A DNA stretch of 64,000 nt from the NCBI GenBank assembly GCA_022827055.1, contig JAJDTR010000042.1:1-64000 (forward strand), given 5' to 3'. Positions 1-8,861 of the stretch are shown here, one piece after another. A model generated the notes under the pieces. That model was not told where the DNA came from. It saw nothing but the letters and a program-made list of their open reading frames with translations, and did no database searches. Source of the DNA: Candidatus Poribacteria bacterium (lineage in GTDB: Bacteria > Poribacteria > WGA-4E > JAJDTR01). A program made the translations under genes and the position numbers. Within the stretch, counting starts at the first letter, position 1; each line of letters starts with the position of its first letter.

Positions 1-16
1 CATCACGGCGGGGCAA

Positions 17-54
17 GGGGATCTCTATCGCACTCGCTATCCGCTCGCTTGATT
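17..54 (-). repeat. GATC-unit modular repeat, one unit
   Basis: Copy of the dispersed repeat with a GGGGATCTCTATCGC cap followed by one CTCGCTATCCGCTCGCTTGAT unit (read on the plus strand). Related copies occur throughout the window, for example near 8812, 16722, 19073, 38459, 54953 and 61971, in both orientations and only between genes. Confidence 0.7.
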
Positions 55-384
55 CCCGTCTACGGGTTTTGTGCTGAACTGCTTTCCGCACAACCCAACC
101 GGTGTACTTTATGTACAAAGTCGAGCTAAGATTCCTCCAAAAGTCATTGGTCATGAATCTAAGTGTTGCTTACATGACCAAAAAGCATCTGTCCGATCTT
201 CTTTGTGTCATTCTTAAATTCTAGAATGCGATCTTTCGATGCCATCAGTTGAAAGTTGGAAGCGTTAATATGGAAGTTAATATCCGGATCGGTTGATTGG
301 CACGGCTTGTTATGCTGCTTAAATCTACGAAACCGAACTTTATAGGCAGGTCCGGTGGAGGGCATTGTGTTTCGTGGGTGCAGT

Positions 385-819
385 TTATCGGTTGGGAAGG
401 TTAAAGCTGACTCGTACATCCGTTCCGCCAAATGAGTTCGGTTCCATTTTCACCTCGTCCGATAGTTGTTCTACCATGTAGATTCCATGTCCCCGTTCAC
501 GATCCGGCGCTCGACGTTGGTATATTTCGTTGAGTTTTTCCGTTGTTAACCAATCCCCTCTGTCATGCGTTCCTTTGTCGCTGACAAGAATATCAAGTTG
601 ATGGTCATTAACATCAATGTTGATAGCGATTCCCGTATCGTCGCCTTCCGATCCGTGCTCAATTGCATTCCCGCAGATCTCATCAATCGCAAGTTGAATG
701 TCCGAAATGCGCTGTTGGCAGAATCCGAGTTGCTGAGCCAATTGTTTGAGAAGAGCGAGAACCGGCTCGATATACCACAAACCACTGGGCACCTGGATTT
801 CAATATGCTTTTGTCCCAT
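385..819 (-). CDS. anti-sigma factor / serine kinase, RsbW-SpoIIAB-like
   Basis: A GHKL-type ATPase fold of the HATPase_c_2 family, expected to bind a sigma factor or a STAS partner and phosphorylate the partner's serine. The N box (DEICGNAIEHG), a DKGTHDRGDW segment and the RERGHGIYMVEQL glycine motif are all visible, and the C terminus GGTDVRVSFNL is typical. The chosen ATG at 819 gives MGQKHIEIQVP, where family homology begins; the frame stays open up to 939 but that part is not family-like. It lies downstream of, and on the same strand as, the STAS gene at 1053-1394, the usual rsbV-rsbW order. The sigma factor or phosphatase controlled is not in the window. Confidence 0.8.
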   Translation of the reverse strand: MGQKHIEIQVPSGLWYIEPVLALLKQLAQQLGFCQQRISDIQLAIDEICGNAIEHGSEGDDTGIAINIDVNDHQLDILVSDKGTHDRGDWLTTEKLNEIYQRRAPDRERGHGIYMVEQLSDEVKMEPNSFGGTDVRVSFNLPNR

Positions 820-1052
820 GTCTTTACCGCAAGTTTTAGCGCAGAAAATGAGTTGTCGCTCTGGTTGTAACGCATATGTTGCCGCCACGGAAACAGGTTC
901 GAACCAACCAATTGGAACAATCGTGCCTCGAAAAACCATGTATTCAGGCTTCGGTTCAACGTTGAATCACGCGTGTCATCGAACACGAATCACGATCAAT
1001 ATGCTGCGGTGCATGCACGTTTTTAGGCTATCTAGGGAATTGTGACTCGGCG

Positions 1053-1394
1053 TCAAAAGGCTGTAATCGCGCTGTTTTCCGACTCATAGATTTCGACGAC
1101 GCTAGAAGCGCCGGTGAGATCGAAGGTTCGTTTAATGTTGTCCGAAAGCCCGCATACTTTTACATCACCGCCTCTTTGGCGTATTCGCTTTGCCACACCA
1201 ACTATCGCTCCGACACCCGTGCTGTTGATATGATCAACATTTCCCATGTTAACGATGATTTTTTGAGTTTTGCTCATGAGAAGATCTTCAAGGGTTTCTC
1301 GCAAGTCGGAAGCCACATAGCTTCCAAGGTCTTCTTGAATTTCAATAACGGTTACATCAGAATTTTCTCGAACGGTCATGGGCCTGTTTCCCAT
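1053..1394 (-). CDS. anti-anti-sigma factor, STAS domain (RsbV-like)
   Basis: A single-domain STAS protein of 113 residues. In the partner-switching scheme it binds the anti-sigma kinase when unphosphorylated and releases the target. The phosphorylation loop is seen as DHINSTGVGAI, in which the serine is the expected target, followed by the VKVCGLSDNIKRTFDLTG helix-strand typical of SpoIIAA/RsbV. The ATG at 1394 is preceded by a GAGAGG ribosome binding site at suitable spacing. It is followed 233 bases later by the RsbW-like gene on the same strand. Identification is firm at family level; which stress or developmental pathway it serves is not visible. Confidence 0.85.
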   Translation of the reverse strand: MGNRPMTVRENSDVTVIEIQEDLGSYVASDLRETLEDLLMSKTQKIIVNMGNVDHINSTGVGAIVGVAKRIRQRGGDVKVCGLSDNIKRTFDLTGASSVVEIYESENSAITAF

Positions 1395-1454
1395 TTTAAA
1401 TTTCCTCTCGTCACACTAAATGGTCTATTCGCTAAGAATTTAAAAGTAAGGAGG

Positions 1455-1523
1455 TCGCGACCTAGAGGTCGCTCCTACCGGTTGTCGTAAGGCTGTTTAC
1501 GGCACACGGCGTGTGCCTACTAC
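1455..1523 (-). repeat. two GTAG-headed REP-like palindromes
   Basis: Bases 1455-1478 are a reverse copy of the GTAGGAGCGA(C/T)CT family also found at 13874, 33730, 52706 and 55046. Bases 1501-1523 are a reverse copy of the GTAGTAGGCACACGCCGTG family also found at 47004. Both start with GTAG on the minus strand and hold a near-perfect palindrome. Confidence 0.75.
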
Positions 1524-1779
1524 CTTGAACCGATGCCATATTCTTTTGGCGAGAAGACCACTAAATTTCGTAATATATCTTCATCAGATATTACCCGCCT
1601 ATTGTAACAGAAATGGAACAATAAAGTCAAAGCAAATCAAACTTGCGGTTTATACAAATTCAGCAAAATTGAGAGGAAATTTATTGTTTGCAAACAGTCA
1701 TCAAACAAGCGAATCGCGATAGGAAATATCTAGAGAGGACTCTAGCGTGGAAGTATCTATCGTGCTATAATCCTATCGG

Positions 1780-1950
1780 TATCTGCTATCGCCCGGGATT
1801 AACTATCGATCAAAGAACGAATAGATCAAGCGACCGATTAGAATCAAAGAACGAATAGTGAGTGCGATAGAAATCCCACTGCGATAGTAAGTCCTGCTCA
1901 CTATCCGTTCAGTTGATCGTTCGTTGTCCGCTCACCTGATCGCTCCCATG
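1780..1950. repeat. cluster of GATC-unit modular repeats
   Basis: Several units in both orientations: GATCAAAGAACGAATAGATC, ATCAAAGAACGAATAGTGAG followed by TGCGATAGAAATCCC, then the reverse form CTCACTATCCGTTCAGTTGAT. This is the longest concentration of the repeat in the first 10 kb and occupies much of the gap between the STAS gene and rpsA. No gene is seen in 1395-2082. Confidence 0.65.
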
Positions 1951-1998
1951 GACAATTAAAATCTGACTCGATTGCTTTGATTGAACAAAAGATTGCTG

Positions 1999-2028
1999 TT
2001 GCAAGTCATTATTTGCGTATGCTATACT
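1999..2028 (+). promoter_or_regulatory. predicted sigma70-type promoter of rpsA
   Basis: TTGCAA at 1999-2004 and TATACT at 2023-2028 with an 18-base spacer, and a TGC just upstream of the -10 (extended -10). It lies about 110 bases upstream of the rpsA start. Confidence 0.6.
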
Positions 2029-2063
2029 ATACAAGTTTTAACCGATTGTGGGCGGTAATGACC

Positions 2064-2106
2064 CTATCCTGAGGATAGAACCATGACAAAGGAGGAGTCT
2101 GGTTGA
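2064..2106 (+). promoter_or_regulatory. rpsA leader hairpin with strong Shine-Dalgarno and 7-codon ORF
   Basis: A perfect 6-bp hairpin CTATCC-TGA-GGATAG at 2064-2078 precedes AAAGGAGGAG at 2088-2097. A short ORF begins at 2083 and reads MTKEESG before TGA at 2104. The strong ribosome binding site is about 40 bases from the rpsA ATG, too far to serve it directly. The leader may therefore act in translational control, as is common for S1, but this is inference. Confidence 0.35.
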
Positions 2107-2136
2107 GTTAGATTTAGAATTATTTTTCGTTTTCGG

Positions 2137-4161
2137 ATGAAGCCAGATAAGTTGATGAACGAGGATTCACATAAAGAAAGGGAAACTTTAGATCAAGATA
2201 CTAACGTGATGGAAGCAGCAACCGATACTTCGGAAAGCCTTCAGGAAGAGTCTCAAGGCGACCAACCGGAGGGCAGCGTGCAGAGTGCCGTTGAGGAAGA
2301 TACCTCAACGGGTGACAAGGAGGACATTGACGCTTCAGAAAATGCGGAGGAAGATTCCGCTGTTTCTCCAGAAGCCGCTGTGCTTAGCGAAGTCACGGAA
2401 GATTCTCAGCAACCGGTCTCCGACACGCCAACTCCAGACAATGAACCAGATACCGGCGCATCTCTGTTGAGCGACGAGTCTCTCGAAAAGGCGTATGATA
2501 ACTCCATCAAAGCTTTTACCGAGGGGCAGATTGTAAAAGGCGCGGTGGTGGAGCTTAGTCGTGACGAAGTCATGATTGACATAGGGTTCAAATCCGAAGG
2601 ATACATTCCGTCATCCGAGTTTGAGGCGACCGAGGACGGTATGCCCCAAGTGCAGGTGGGCGAGGAAATTGATGTATACATTGTCCGGAGGGAAGATGCC
2701 GACGGTCAGCTTATTCTTTCAAAGAAACTCGCCGATCAGACTCGAATTTGGGATGAGGTCGCCGAGGCATGTGAAAAGGGTCAGACGGTTGAAGGCAAGG
2801 TCGTCGAGAGAATCAAAGGCGGACTGCGTGTCGATGTAGGGTCCTTGCGAGCATTTCTTCCTGCCTCACAGATAGAATTGCGTCCGATTCCAAATCTGGA
2901 CAAATACGTTGGGACGACGCTTGAACTCAAGATAGTTAAACTCAACAAACGGCGTCACAACATCGTGTTGTCCCGGCGGGCGTTGCTGGAAGAGGAACTC
3001 GTCGCGCGCAAGACGGAACTCCTTGGTGGTCTCGAGGCCGGACAGACCCGAACCGGGGTTGTCAAGAATATCACTTCATTCGGCGCATTTGTTGATTTGG
3101 GCGGCATTGATGGGCTCCTCCACAAAACCGATATGTCGTGGAAGAAGGTAAATCAGCCTTCTGAAATCGTTTCCATCGGCGACGAGATTGAGGTGCTCGT
3201 CATCGGTGTGGACCACGAAAAGGAGAAAGTGTCATTAGGGTTAAAACAGAAGACGCCAAATCCTTGGGATGGTATCGAGGAAAAATACCCCATTGGCTCC
3301 ACCGTCAAAGGGAAAGTGGTCAACATCGTCAATTACGGGGCATTCCTGGAATTGGAAGAGGGCGTTGAGGGGCTTATTCACGTCTCGGAAATGTCGTGGA
3401 CACGGCGCAATGTCGCGCCTTCCAAGTTTGTGACAAAAGATGACGAGATCGAGGCAATAGTTCTTGATATTACCAAATCTTCGAGAAGAGTTTCTCTCGG
3501 GCTGAAGCAGTTAGAACCCAATCCGTGGGAACTGCTTGAAGAGAGATTTCCAATTGGGACAAAGATTACCGGGCGCGTACGCAATCTCACAGATTTCGGT
3601 GCGTTCGTGGAAATTGAAGAGGGAATCGACGGACTAATTCACGTCTCGGATCTCTCTTGGGTCAAGCGCGATGTACATCCGCGCGAGGTTTTGAAGGAGG
3701 GCGACGAGGTTGAAGTCGTGGTCCTACAGATTGATCCCGCCGAACAACGCGTGTCGCTAGGGTTGAAACAGGTCGAACCAGACCCTTGGTTGCAAGTCCC
3801 CGAGAAATACAAGATCGGCTCCGTGGTGACCGGCGAGATTATGAACTTAACGAGTTTCGGTGCATTTGCCAAGCTGGAAGATGCCGTTGAAGGACTTGTC
3901 CACATATCGGAACTAGCCGACCGAAGAATTGAAAAGCCGGAAGAGATTGTCTCGATTGGCGATCGATTGGACTTAAAAGTAATTCATCTTGATGTCAACG
4001 AGCGTCGGATCGGTTTAAGTTTGAAAGCCGCGCTGGCTGAACAGGAACGGGCCACAACGGTTCAGTATCAAGAAGAACAGTCTGAGAGTAGCGAAGAAGA
4101 ACCGTCAACATTAGGCGCTTTGCTTAAAGAAGAATTAGATAAGCCAAATTCGGATAGCTGA
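2137..4161 (+). CDS. rpsA: 30S ribosomal protein S1, six S1 domains
   Basis: RNA-binding protein that helps the ribosome engage mRNA. Six consecutive S1 (OB-fold) repeats begin near residues 129, 215, 303, 389, 476 and 563, each with the G-x-V-x-G-x-V start. The last four contain the strong FGAFV-type core (SFGAFVDLGG, NYGAFLELEEG, DFGAFVEIEEG, SFGAFAKLEDA). The first 115 residues are a very acidic, low-complexity extension rich in E, D and S that most S1 proteins lack. The 674-residue length exceeds the usual 550-580 because of this extension. There is no strong ribosome binding site just before the ATG at 2137 or the in-frame ATG at 2155. It is a single transcription unit between gene-poor gaps. 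Confidence 0.95.
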   Translation: MKPDKLMNEDSHKERETLDQDTNVMEAATDTSESLQEESQGDQPEGSVQSAVEEDTSTGDKEDIDASENAEEDSAVSPEAAVLSEVTEDSQQPVSDTPTPDNEPDTGASLLSDESLEKAYDNSIKAFTEGQIVKGAVVELSRDEVMIDIGFKSEGYIPSSEFEATEDGMPQVQVGEEIDVYIVRREDADGQLILSKKLADQTRIWDEVAEACEKGQTVEGKVVERIKGGLRVDVGSLRAFLPASQIELRPIPNLDKYVGTTLELKIVKLNKRRHNIVLSRRALLEEELVARKTELLGGLEAGQTRTGVVKNITSFGAFVDLGGIDGLLHKTDMSWKKVNQPSEIVSIGDEIEVLVIGVDHEKEKVSLGLKQKTPNPWDGIEEKYPIGSTVKGKVVNIVNYGAFLELEEGVEGLIHVSEMSWTRRNVAPSKFVTKDDEIEAIVLDITKSSRRVSLGLKQLEPNPWELLEERFPIGTKITGRVRNLTDFGAFVEIEEGIDGLIHVSDLSWVKRDVHPREVLKEGDEVEVVVLQIDPAEQRVSLGLKQVEPDPWLQVPEKYKIGSVVTGEIMNLTSFGAFAKLEDAVEGLVHISELADRRIEKPEEIVSIGDRLDLKVIHLDVNERRIGLSLKAALAEQERATTVQYQEEQSESSEEEPSTLGALLKEELDKPNSDS

Positions 4162-4872
4162 TTCCCTAACCGCAACAGTGCGATAAGGGATTTTCAAAAC
4201 CTGTCATTGCGAATTTTTCAAAATTGAGCCCACCTTCTTTATGGCGCGTCCAAGTGGGACAGCTTGGATTTCATAAACCGTCGGGTACGGCATCTGACGA
4301 ATTTGTCAGGTTCAGGTTTTAATGGAAGATTAACGGCTTAATATTTCAGTGAGCCGTTCGGCTACTGTCTACGCCCATGCGCTTATCTTTGCATTGACCT
4401 GCCCCGCAAGGCTGCCATTTGGATGTCGTGTCCCACCTCATTCTGTTTTCAATCCTCGCCTACGTATAATCGGTTGATGAAAATCCTTCCAGCTGGTCAC
4501 GATAAGTCTGCCTATCTCATGTTTGACCCCAGATTCTCGACAAATCATGTGAACTTTCGGAGATTCTTGTTTAACGGTTCTGCGTGTAACCGTGGTTGAT
4601 TACACTTGCCTATGATTGATGATCCGAATGATTTGAGGCATTCAAATAACCAATTAACCGAAGTCAGAATCAAGATGAACTGTCCGCAGAGAAAAGCGGC
4701 GCGTTATCAATATCGGGACAATTTCGGAGAAAAGACTTTACACTTTGAGGGTGATATGGAAGAGAATCTTCCAACCTTCCAATCCTATTCAGCCTAGTAA
4801 CCTCAGGAGAAAAACTCTAACACTAACATTCGCTTACTACATCCTCTAATAAAATATATGGGGAGATACAAA
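4162..4872. other. gene-free gap rpsA-metK
   Basis: No supported gene. A weak inverted repeat TCCCT...AGGGATTTT lies just after the rpsA stop (4163-4195) and could be a poor terminator. An open frame at 4606-4797 has no recognisable similarity or clear start. I see no SAM or SAH riboswitch-like motif upstream of metK. Confidence 0.4.
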
Positions 4873-6021
4873 TTGAACCGAAACTATTTATTTACATCAG
4901 AATCCATAACCGAAGGACATCCCGACAAGGTTGCGGATCAGATTTCGGATGCCGTGCTTGACGCAATTATCTCGGAAGACCCGATGAGCCGCGTTGCCTG
5001 CGAGACGCTCGTGACAACCGGACTTGCGCTTGTCGCCGGCGAAATTACGACGCACGCAACTCACGTCAATATTCCGTCGCTTGCCCGAAGTGTTATACGA
5101 GACATCGGCTATGTGGACGCGAGTTATGGGTTTGACTGTGATCATTGCGCTTTATTGACGGCGATTGACGAGCAATCCCCCGATATCGCGATGGGGGTCG
5201 ATCGCCGGGGCGCAGGCGATCAGGGCATGATGTTCGGCTACGCATGCAACGAAACGCCGGAATTGATGCCGATGCCCATCACGCTGGCGCATAAACTCAC
5301 TCGGCGTCTGGCCGAAGTGCGGAAAGCAGGCGTACTTGAGTTTCTTCGCCCGGACGGAAAATCTCAGGTGACGGTCGAATACCAAGATGGGGTACCCGTT
5401 AACGTAGATACTGTCGTCATTTCTACCCAACACCATCCGGACGTGCCCGACGGGGTGTTGAAGGAGGGCGTGGTCGAAGAGATTATCAAACGCGTCATTC
5501 CCGACGATCTGCGAAGCGGAGACATCAAGTATCACATCAATCCCACAGGCAGGTTTGTCGTGGGAGGACCGCAGGGTGACGCGGGTTTAACCGGCAGAAA
5601 AATTATTGCCGATACGTACGGCGGGATGGGCAGACACGGTGGAGGCGCGTTTTCCGGCAAAGATCCGACGAAGGTTGATCGGAGCGCATGCTACGCGGCT
5701 CGGCATGTGGCAAAAAACATAGTTGCCGCCGAACTCGCCGATCGATGTGAAGTGGAGGTCTCCTACGCCATCGGAGTGGAGGAACCCATTTCAATCATGG
5801 TTGAGACATTCGGGACCGGCAAAATCGCTGACGAACAACTTACAACAATTATTCAGAAGGAGTTCGATTTAACGCCGTATGGAATCATCCAGCGCCTTGA
5901 TTTGCGAAAGCCAATTTACAGAAATACGGCAAGTTATGGGCATTTTGGTCGTGATGAACCGGGCTTTACGTGGGAATTAACAGACTACACCGATTTGCTT
6001 AAGTCGGAAGTCGGAATTTGA
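4873..6021 (+). CDS. metK: S-adenosylmethionine synthetase
   Basis: Makes S-adenosylmethionine from methionine and ATP. Family hallmarks are clear: [14 protein letters not shown] at the N terminus, [12 protein letters not shown], and the phosphate-binding [18 protein letters not shown] place the start at TTG 4873 because GGGGAGA at 4860-4866 lies 6-7 bases upstream as a ribosome binding site and the product then begins [11 protein letters not shown], matching the family. The ATG at 4858 would add five residues but has no site upstream. The stop is followed 10 bases later by the ahcY ATG, so the two are almost certainly cotranscribed. Confidence 0.95.
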   Translation: MNRNYLFTSESITEGHPDKVADQISDAVLDAIISEDPMSRVACETLVTTGLALVAGEITTHATHVNIPSLARSVIRDIGYVDASYGFDCDHCALLTAIDEQSPDIAMGVDRRGAGDQGMMFGYACNETPELMPMPITLAHKLTRRLAEVRKAGVLEFLRPDGKSQVTVEYQDGVPVNVDTVVISTQHHPDVPDGVLKEGVVEEIIKRVIPDDLRSGDIKYHINPTGRFVVGGPQGDAGLTGRKIIADTYGGMGRHGGGAFSGKDPTKVDRSACYAARHVAKNIVAAELADRCEVEVSYAIGVEEPISIMVETFGTGKIADEQLTTIIQKEFDLTPYGIIQRLDLRKPIYRNTASYGHFGRDEPGFTWELTDYTDLLKSEVGI

Positions 6022-6031
6022 AGGAGTGGAA

Positions 6032-7294
6032 ATGGACTGCGATATAAAAAGTCGCGATTTGGCAGCAGAAGGAAAACAACGAATTGACTGGGCAGATCGA
6101 TTCATGCCCGTGCTACGTTTAATTCGCGAGCGTTTCGAGAAAGATCGTCCGTTGGAGGGGATTAGGGCGGCCGCGTGTTTGCACGTTACAACGGAAACCG
6201 CCAATCTCATGCGAGCACTGAAAGCGGGCGGAGCAGAGGTGGTATTGTGCGCCTCGAATCCATTGAGCACGCAGGATGACGTGGCGGCATCACTCGTCGT
6301 GCACGATGAAATACCGGTGTTCGCCATTAACGGCGAAGACACCGAAACCTACTACCAACACATCGACGCCGCCATCAATTCGGGCCCAATGATTACCATG
6401 GACGACGGCGCCGATCTCGTGTCTCGACTTCACGGCGAAGACATGAACCCCGCGTTTGTCGAAAATGTGTTTGCGGGCACGGAGGAAACGACCACCGGCG
6501 TGATTCGGCTGAAGAGCATGGCGAACGAAGGGGTGCTGAAGTATCCCATAATCGCGGTCAATGACGCCAAAACGAAGCACTTCTTCGATAATCGGTACGG
6601 TACGGGCCAGAGCACGTTGGACGGTATCATTCGGGCAACGAATGTGTTAATCGCGGGGTCAACTGTTGTGGTAGCCGGCTATGGTTGGTGCGGTCGAGGA
6701 TTTGCGAACAGGGCGCGGGGATTGGGCGCAAATGTCATCGTCACCGAGGTCGATGCGCTCAACGCGCTGGAAGCGGTGATGGACGGATTCCGCGTCTTGC
6801 CCATGACCAAAGCCGTGACCGAGGCCGATGTTGTGGTAACCATTACGGGCGACATACACGTTCTTCGACGCGAGCATTTTGAAGCCATGAAGGATGGCGC
6901 GCTCATCTGCAATTCAGGGCACTTCAACGTCGAAATCAACATCGAGGATCTTGAGGAGCTGAGCATCGAAAAGAACGTAGTGCGTAATTATGTTGAAGAG
7001 TATACGCTGAAGGATGGGCGCAAACTCCATCTCCTTGGCGAAGGGCGACTCATTAACCTTGCCTCCGCGGAAGGTCACCCGGCAAGTGTTATGGACATGA
7101 GTTTCGCGAATCAAGCGCTGTCGGCGGAGTATATCGTAAAGAACCGCGATAGTCTGGAAAAACAGGTATATGTTGTTCCAGAAGGTATCGATGCATCGAT
7201 TGCCGAACTGAAACTTCAAGCGCTTGGAGTCGAGATAGACGAGCTTACGGAGGAACAACAGACGTATCTGAGTTCTTGGACTATGGGCACGTGA
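6032..7294 (+). CDS. ahcY: adenosylhomocysteinase (SAH hydrolase)
   Basis: Splits S-adenosylhomocysteine, the by-product of methyl transfer, into homocysteine and adenosine using bound NAD. The NAD site [18 protein letters not shown], the NSGHFNVEI segment and the C-terminal [19 protein letters not shown] are all present. At about 420 residues it is of the shorter bacterial/archaeal type. The ATG at 6032 has AAGGAG at 6021-6026 as ribosome binding site; the in-frame GTG at 6026 overlaps that site and is less likely. It forms an operon with metK. Confidence 0.95.
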   Translation: MDCDIKSRDLAAEGKQRIDWADRFMPVLRLIRERFEKDRPLEGIRAAACLHVTTETANLMRALKAGGAEVVLCASNPLSTQDDVAASLVVHDEIPVFAINGEDTETYYQHIDAAINSGPMITMDDGADLVSRLHGEDMNPAFVENVFAGTEETTTGVIRLKSMANEGVLKYPIIAVNDAKTKHFFDNRYGTGQSTLDGIIRATNVLIAGSTVVVAGYGWCGRGFANRARGLGANVIVTEVDALNALEAVMDGFRVLPMTKAVTEADVVVTITGDIHVLRREHFEAMKDGALICNSGHFNVEINIEDLEELSIEKNVVRNYVEEYTLKDGRKLHLLGEGRLINLASAEGHPASVMDMSFANQALSAEYIVKNRDSLEKQVYVVPEGIDASIAELKLQALGVEIDELTEEQQTYLSSWTMGT

Positions 7295-7350
7295 GCCAGC
7301 GGCAAGTTAGAGTGTTAGCTGCTAGCGATTGATTTGGAGGATTTGCTCTC

Positions 7351-7569
7351 ATGAAAATATCAGATCGGTGGGAAAATGTGACTCTGCTCGTGTGCGCTAT
7401 CGTCCTCCTTCCAATCTGGATGGCGCAATCAAAGCAGGTGCCCATGCCCGGCGGGGTAGCTAGCCTGCTTCAGGTATTACAGTTTGTCTTGCTCGTGGTG
7501 CTTGTTACCATTCTGATACGGCGCGTGCGGAGGGTGGTGGCGGCATTCCGCGAAAACAAGAATCGTTGA
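7351..7569 (+). CDS. small two-helix membrane protein, unknown
   Basis: A 72-residue protein with two hydrophobic segments (about 10-25 and 40-58) and a basic tail RRVRRVVAAFRENKNR. A TTGGAGGA ribosome binding site precedes the ATG. It sits 56 bases after ahcY on the same strand, so it may be the third gene of the methyl-cycle unit. I do not recognise the family. Confidence 0.6.
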   Translation: MKISDRWENVTLLVCAIVLLPIWMAQSKQVPMPGGVASLLQVLQFVLLVVLVTILIRRVRRVVAAFRENKNR

Positions 7570-7658
7570 AGTGACCTCTTTCCGGTGCAGTAAGAGCCTA
7601 CTTGAAAAACCGGTGTAGGTTGAGTTAGTCCCGCCCTGTTAAGCGTTCGACGGCATCC

Positions 7659-7681
7659 GTAGGGGTTGGGTTTCCCAACCC
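7659..7681 (+). repeat. GTAG-headed palindrome, GTTGGG type
   Basis: GTAGGGGTTGGG-TT-TCCCAACCC; the same sequence recurs at 19038-19060 and reversed at 22398-22420. Two degraded stretches of similar composition flank it (GTAGGTTGAGTTAG at 7615, GAGGGGACCTCGCCCCTAC at 7688). No gene is seen in 7570-7859. Confidence 0.7.
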
Positions 7682-7859
7682 GTTGGACGAGGGGACCTCG
7701 CCCCTACAGTATACCGTCACACACCGCACATGGAAATTGTAATTGTCCCAAACCGTTTCTACGCAAATCAAAAACTTTTAAAACTGAGGTAGGTTTGGCC
7801 TGTCAAATGTCAACAGAACCTACTCCCTTCGATTGTCCTTTTCTTGAGGTTTCATCCAG

Positions 7860-8765
7860 ATGAGTATCTTGGTTGTCGGATCCGCGGCGCTTGATTCGGT
7901 TGAAACGCCCACCGGTCGTGTTGAAAATGCCCTCGGCGGATCGGCCATTTATTTTTCCACCGCGGCGAGTTTCTTTACTGAATCCATACGAATGGTCGCT
8001 GTCGTAGGGGACGATTTTCCACAGGAACATGTCGCATTCCTTGAATCGCGGCGTATCAATATTGAAGGATTGGAACGAGTGGAAGGCGGGCGGACTTTCC
8101 GTTGGGGAGGACGCTACACCGATGATTTGAACTCGGCGTCTACGCTGTTTACGGATCTTAACGTGTACGGAGACTTCCAGCCAAAATTGCCGGAGCCATA
8201 TCGGGACACGCCGTACGTTTTCTTAGCCAATATCAATCCGGAGCTACAGCTCAACGTTCTCGAACAGGTCAATCGGCCGAAGTTGGTTGTTTGCGACACG
8301 ATGAACCTTTGGATTAATACCAGTCGCGTGGCGCTGATGCAAACGCTCGAGAAGGTAGATATTCTCATCCTGAACGATTCCGAGGCGCGACTATTGACGG
8401 GGGAAGACAATCTTATTTCCGCCGCCAAGAAAATCCTTACTTGTGGACCGAGTCGAGTGATTGTCAAGAAGGGGGAACACGGCGCCATATCCCTCACCGA
8501 AACGACCTTTTTTTCTGCTCCGGCGCATCCGCTTGAATCGGTGTGCGATCCAACAGGGGCGGGGGACAGCTTTGCCGGCGGGTTTCTTGGACATGTCGCC
8601 TCGGTCGGCAACACCGCCGAGGAGACCATCCGACAAGCCATCATCTACGGCACAATCGTCGCTTCGTTCAATGTAGAGGATTTTAGTCTGGAGCGTCAGC
8701 GTATCTTGAAACGCGCGGAGATCGATCGCCGCTACGAAGAATTGCGGGAATCGACGCGGTACTGA
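7860..8765 (+). CDS. PfkB-family carbohydrate/nucleoside kinase
   Basis: A ribokinase-fold kinase of 301 residues. The substrate-side GGSAIYFSTAA motif near residue 27 and the ATP/anion-hole motif DPTGAGDSFAGGF near residue 223 (catalytic Asp in GAGD) are intact. The closest metabolic context is metK-ahcY about 600 bases upstream on the same strand, where an adenosine kinase would remove the adenosine released by AhcY. That role is inference; the sequence alone supports only the PfkB family. The ATG at 7860 follows GAGGTTTC. Confidence 0.8.
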   Translation: MSILVVGSAALDSVETPTGRVENALGGSAIYFSTAASFFTESIRMVAVVGDDFPQEHVAFLESRRINIEGLERVEGGRTFRWGGRYTDDLNSASTLFTDLNVYGDFQPKLPEPYRDTPYVFLANINPELQLNVLEQVNRPKLVVCDTMNLWINTSRVALMQTLEKVDILILNDSEARLLTGEDNLISAAKKILTCGPSRVIVKKGEHGAISLTETTFFSAPAHPLESVCDPTGAGDSFAGGFLGHVASVGNTAEETIRQAIIYGTIVASFNVEDFSLERQRILKRAEIDRRYEELRESTRY

Positions 8766-8811
8766 AGTCGCGCACGAATAATGGTGGGCGGGGGACTTAC
8801 TATCGCACTAA

Positions 8812-8848
8812 GATTTCTATCGCGCTCCTTATCCAGTCGCTTGATCCC
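8812..8848 (-). repeat. GATC-unit modular repeat
   Basis: TTTCTATCGCGCTCC followed by TTATCCAGTCGCTTGATCCC, a single-unit copy between convergent genes. Confidence 0.6.
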
Positions 8849-8861
8849 ACCCTACGAAAAA

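Noticed and set aside
159-431. 90-codon minus-strand frame next to the anti-sigma gene
   Set aside because: Overlaps the conserved end of the RsbW-like gene in another frame, with no ribosome site or recognisable pattern.
896-905. GGTTCGAACC, like a tRNA T-loop
   Set aside because: It is a plain palindrome; no acceptor stem, anticodon arm or D arm can be built around it.
820-939. N-terminal extension of the RsbW-like protein
   Set aside because: The open frame continues, but similarity to the family starts at the ATG at 819; the upstream part looks non-coding.
4200-4600. Possible group II intron or transposase remnant before metK
   Set aside because: A few hairpins are present, but no domain V, no reverse transcriptase motif and no coherent frame on either strand.
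4606-4797. 63-codon frame before metK
   Set aside because: No ribosome site, no family resemblance, and amino-acid composition looks random.
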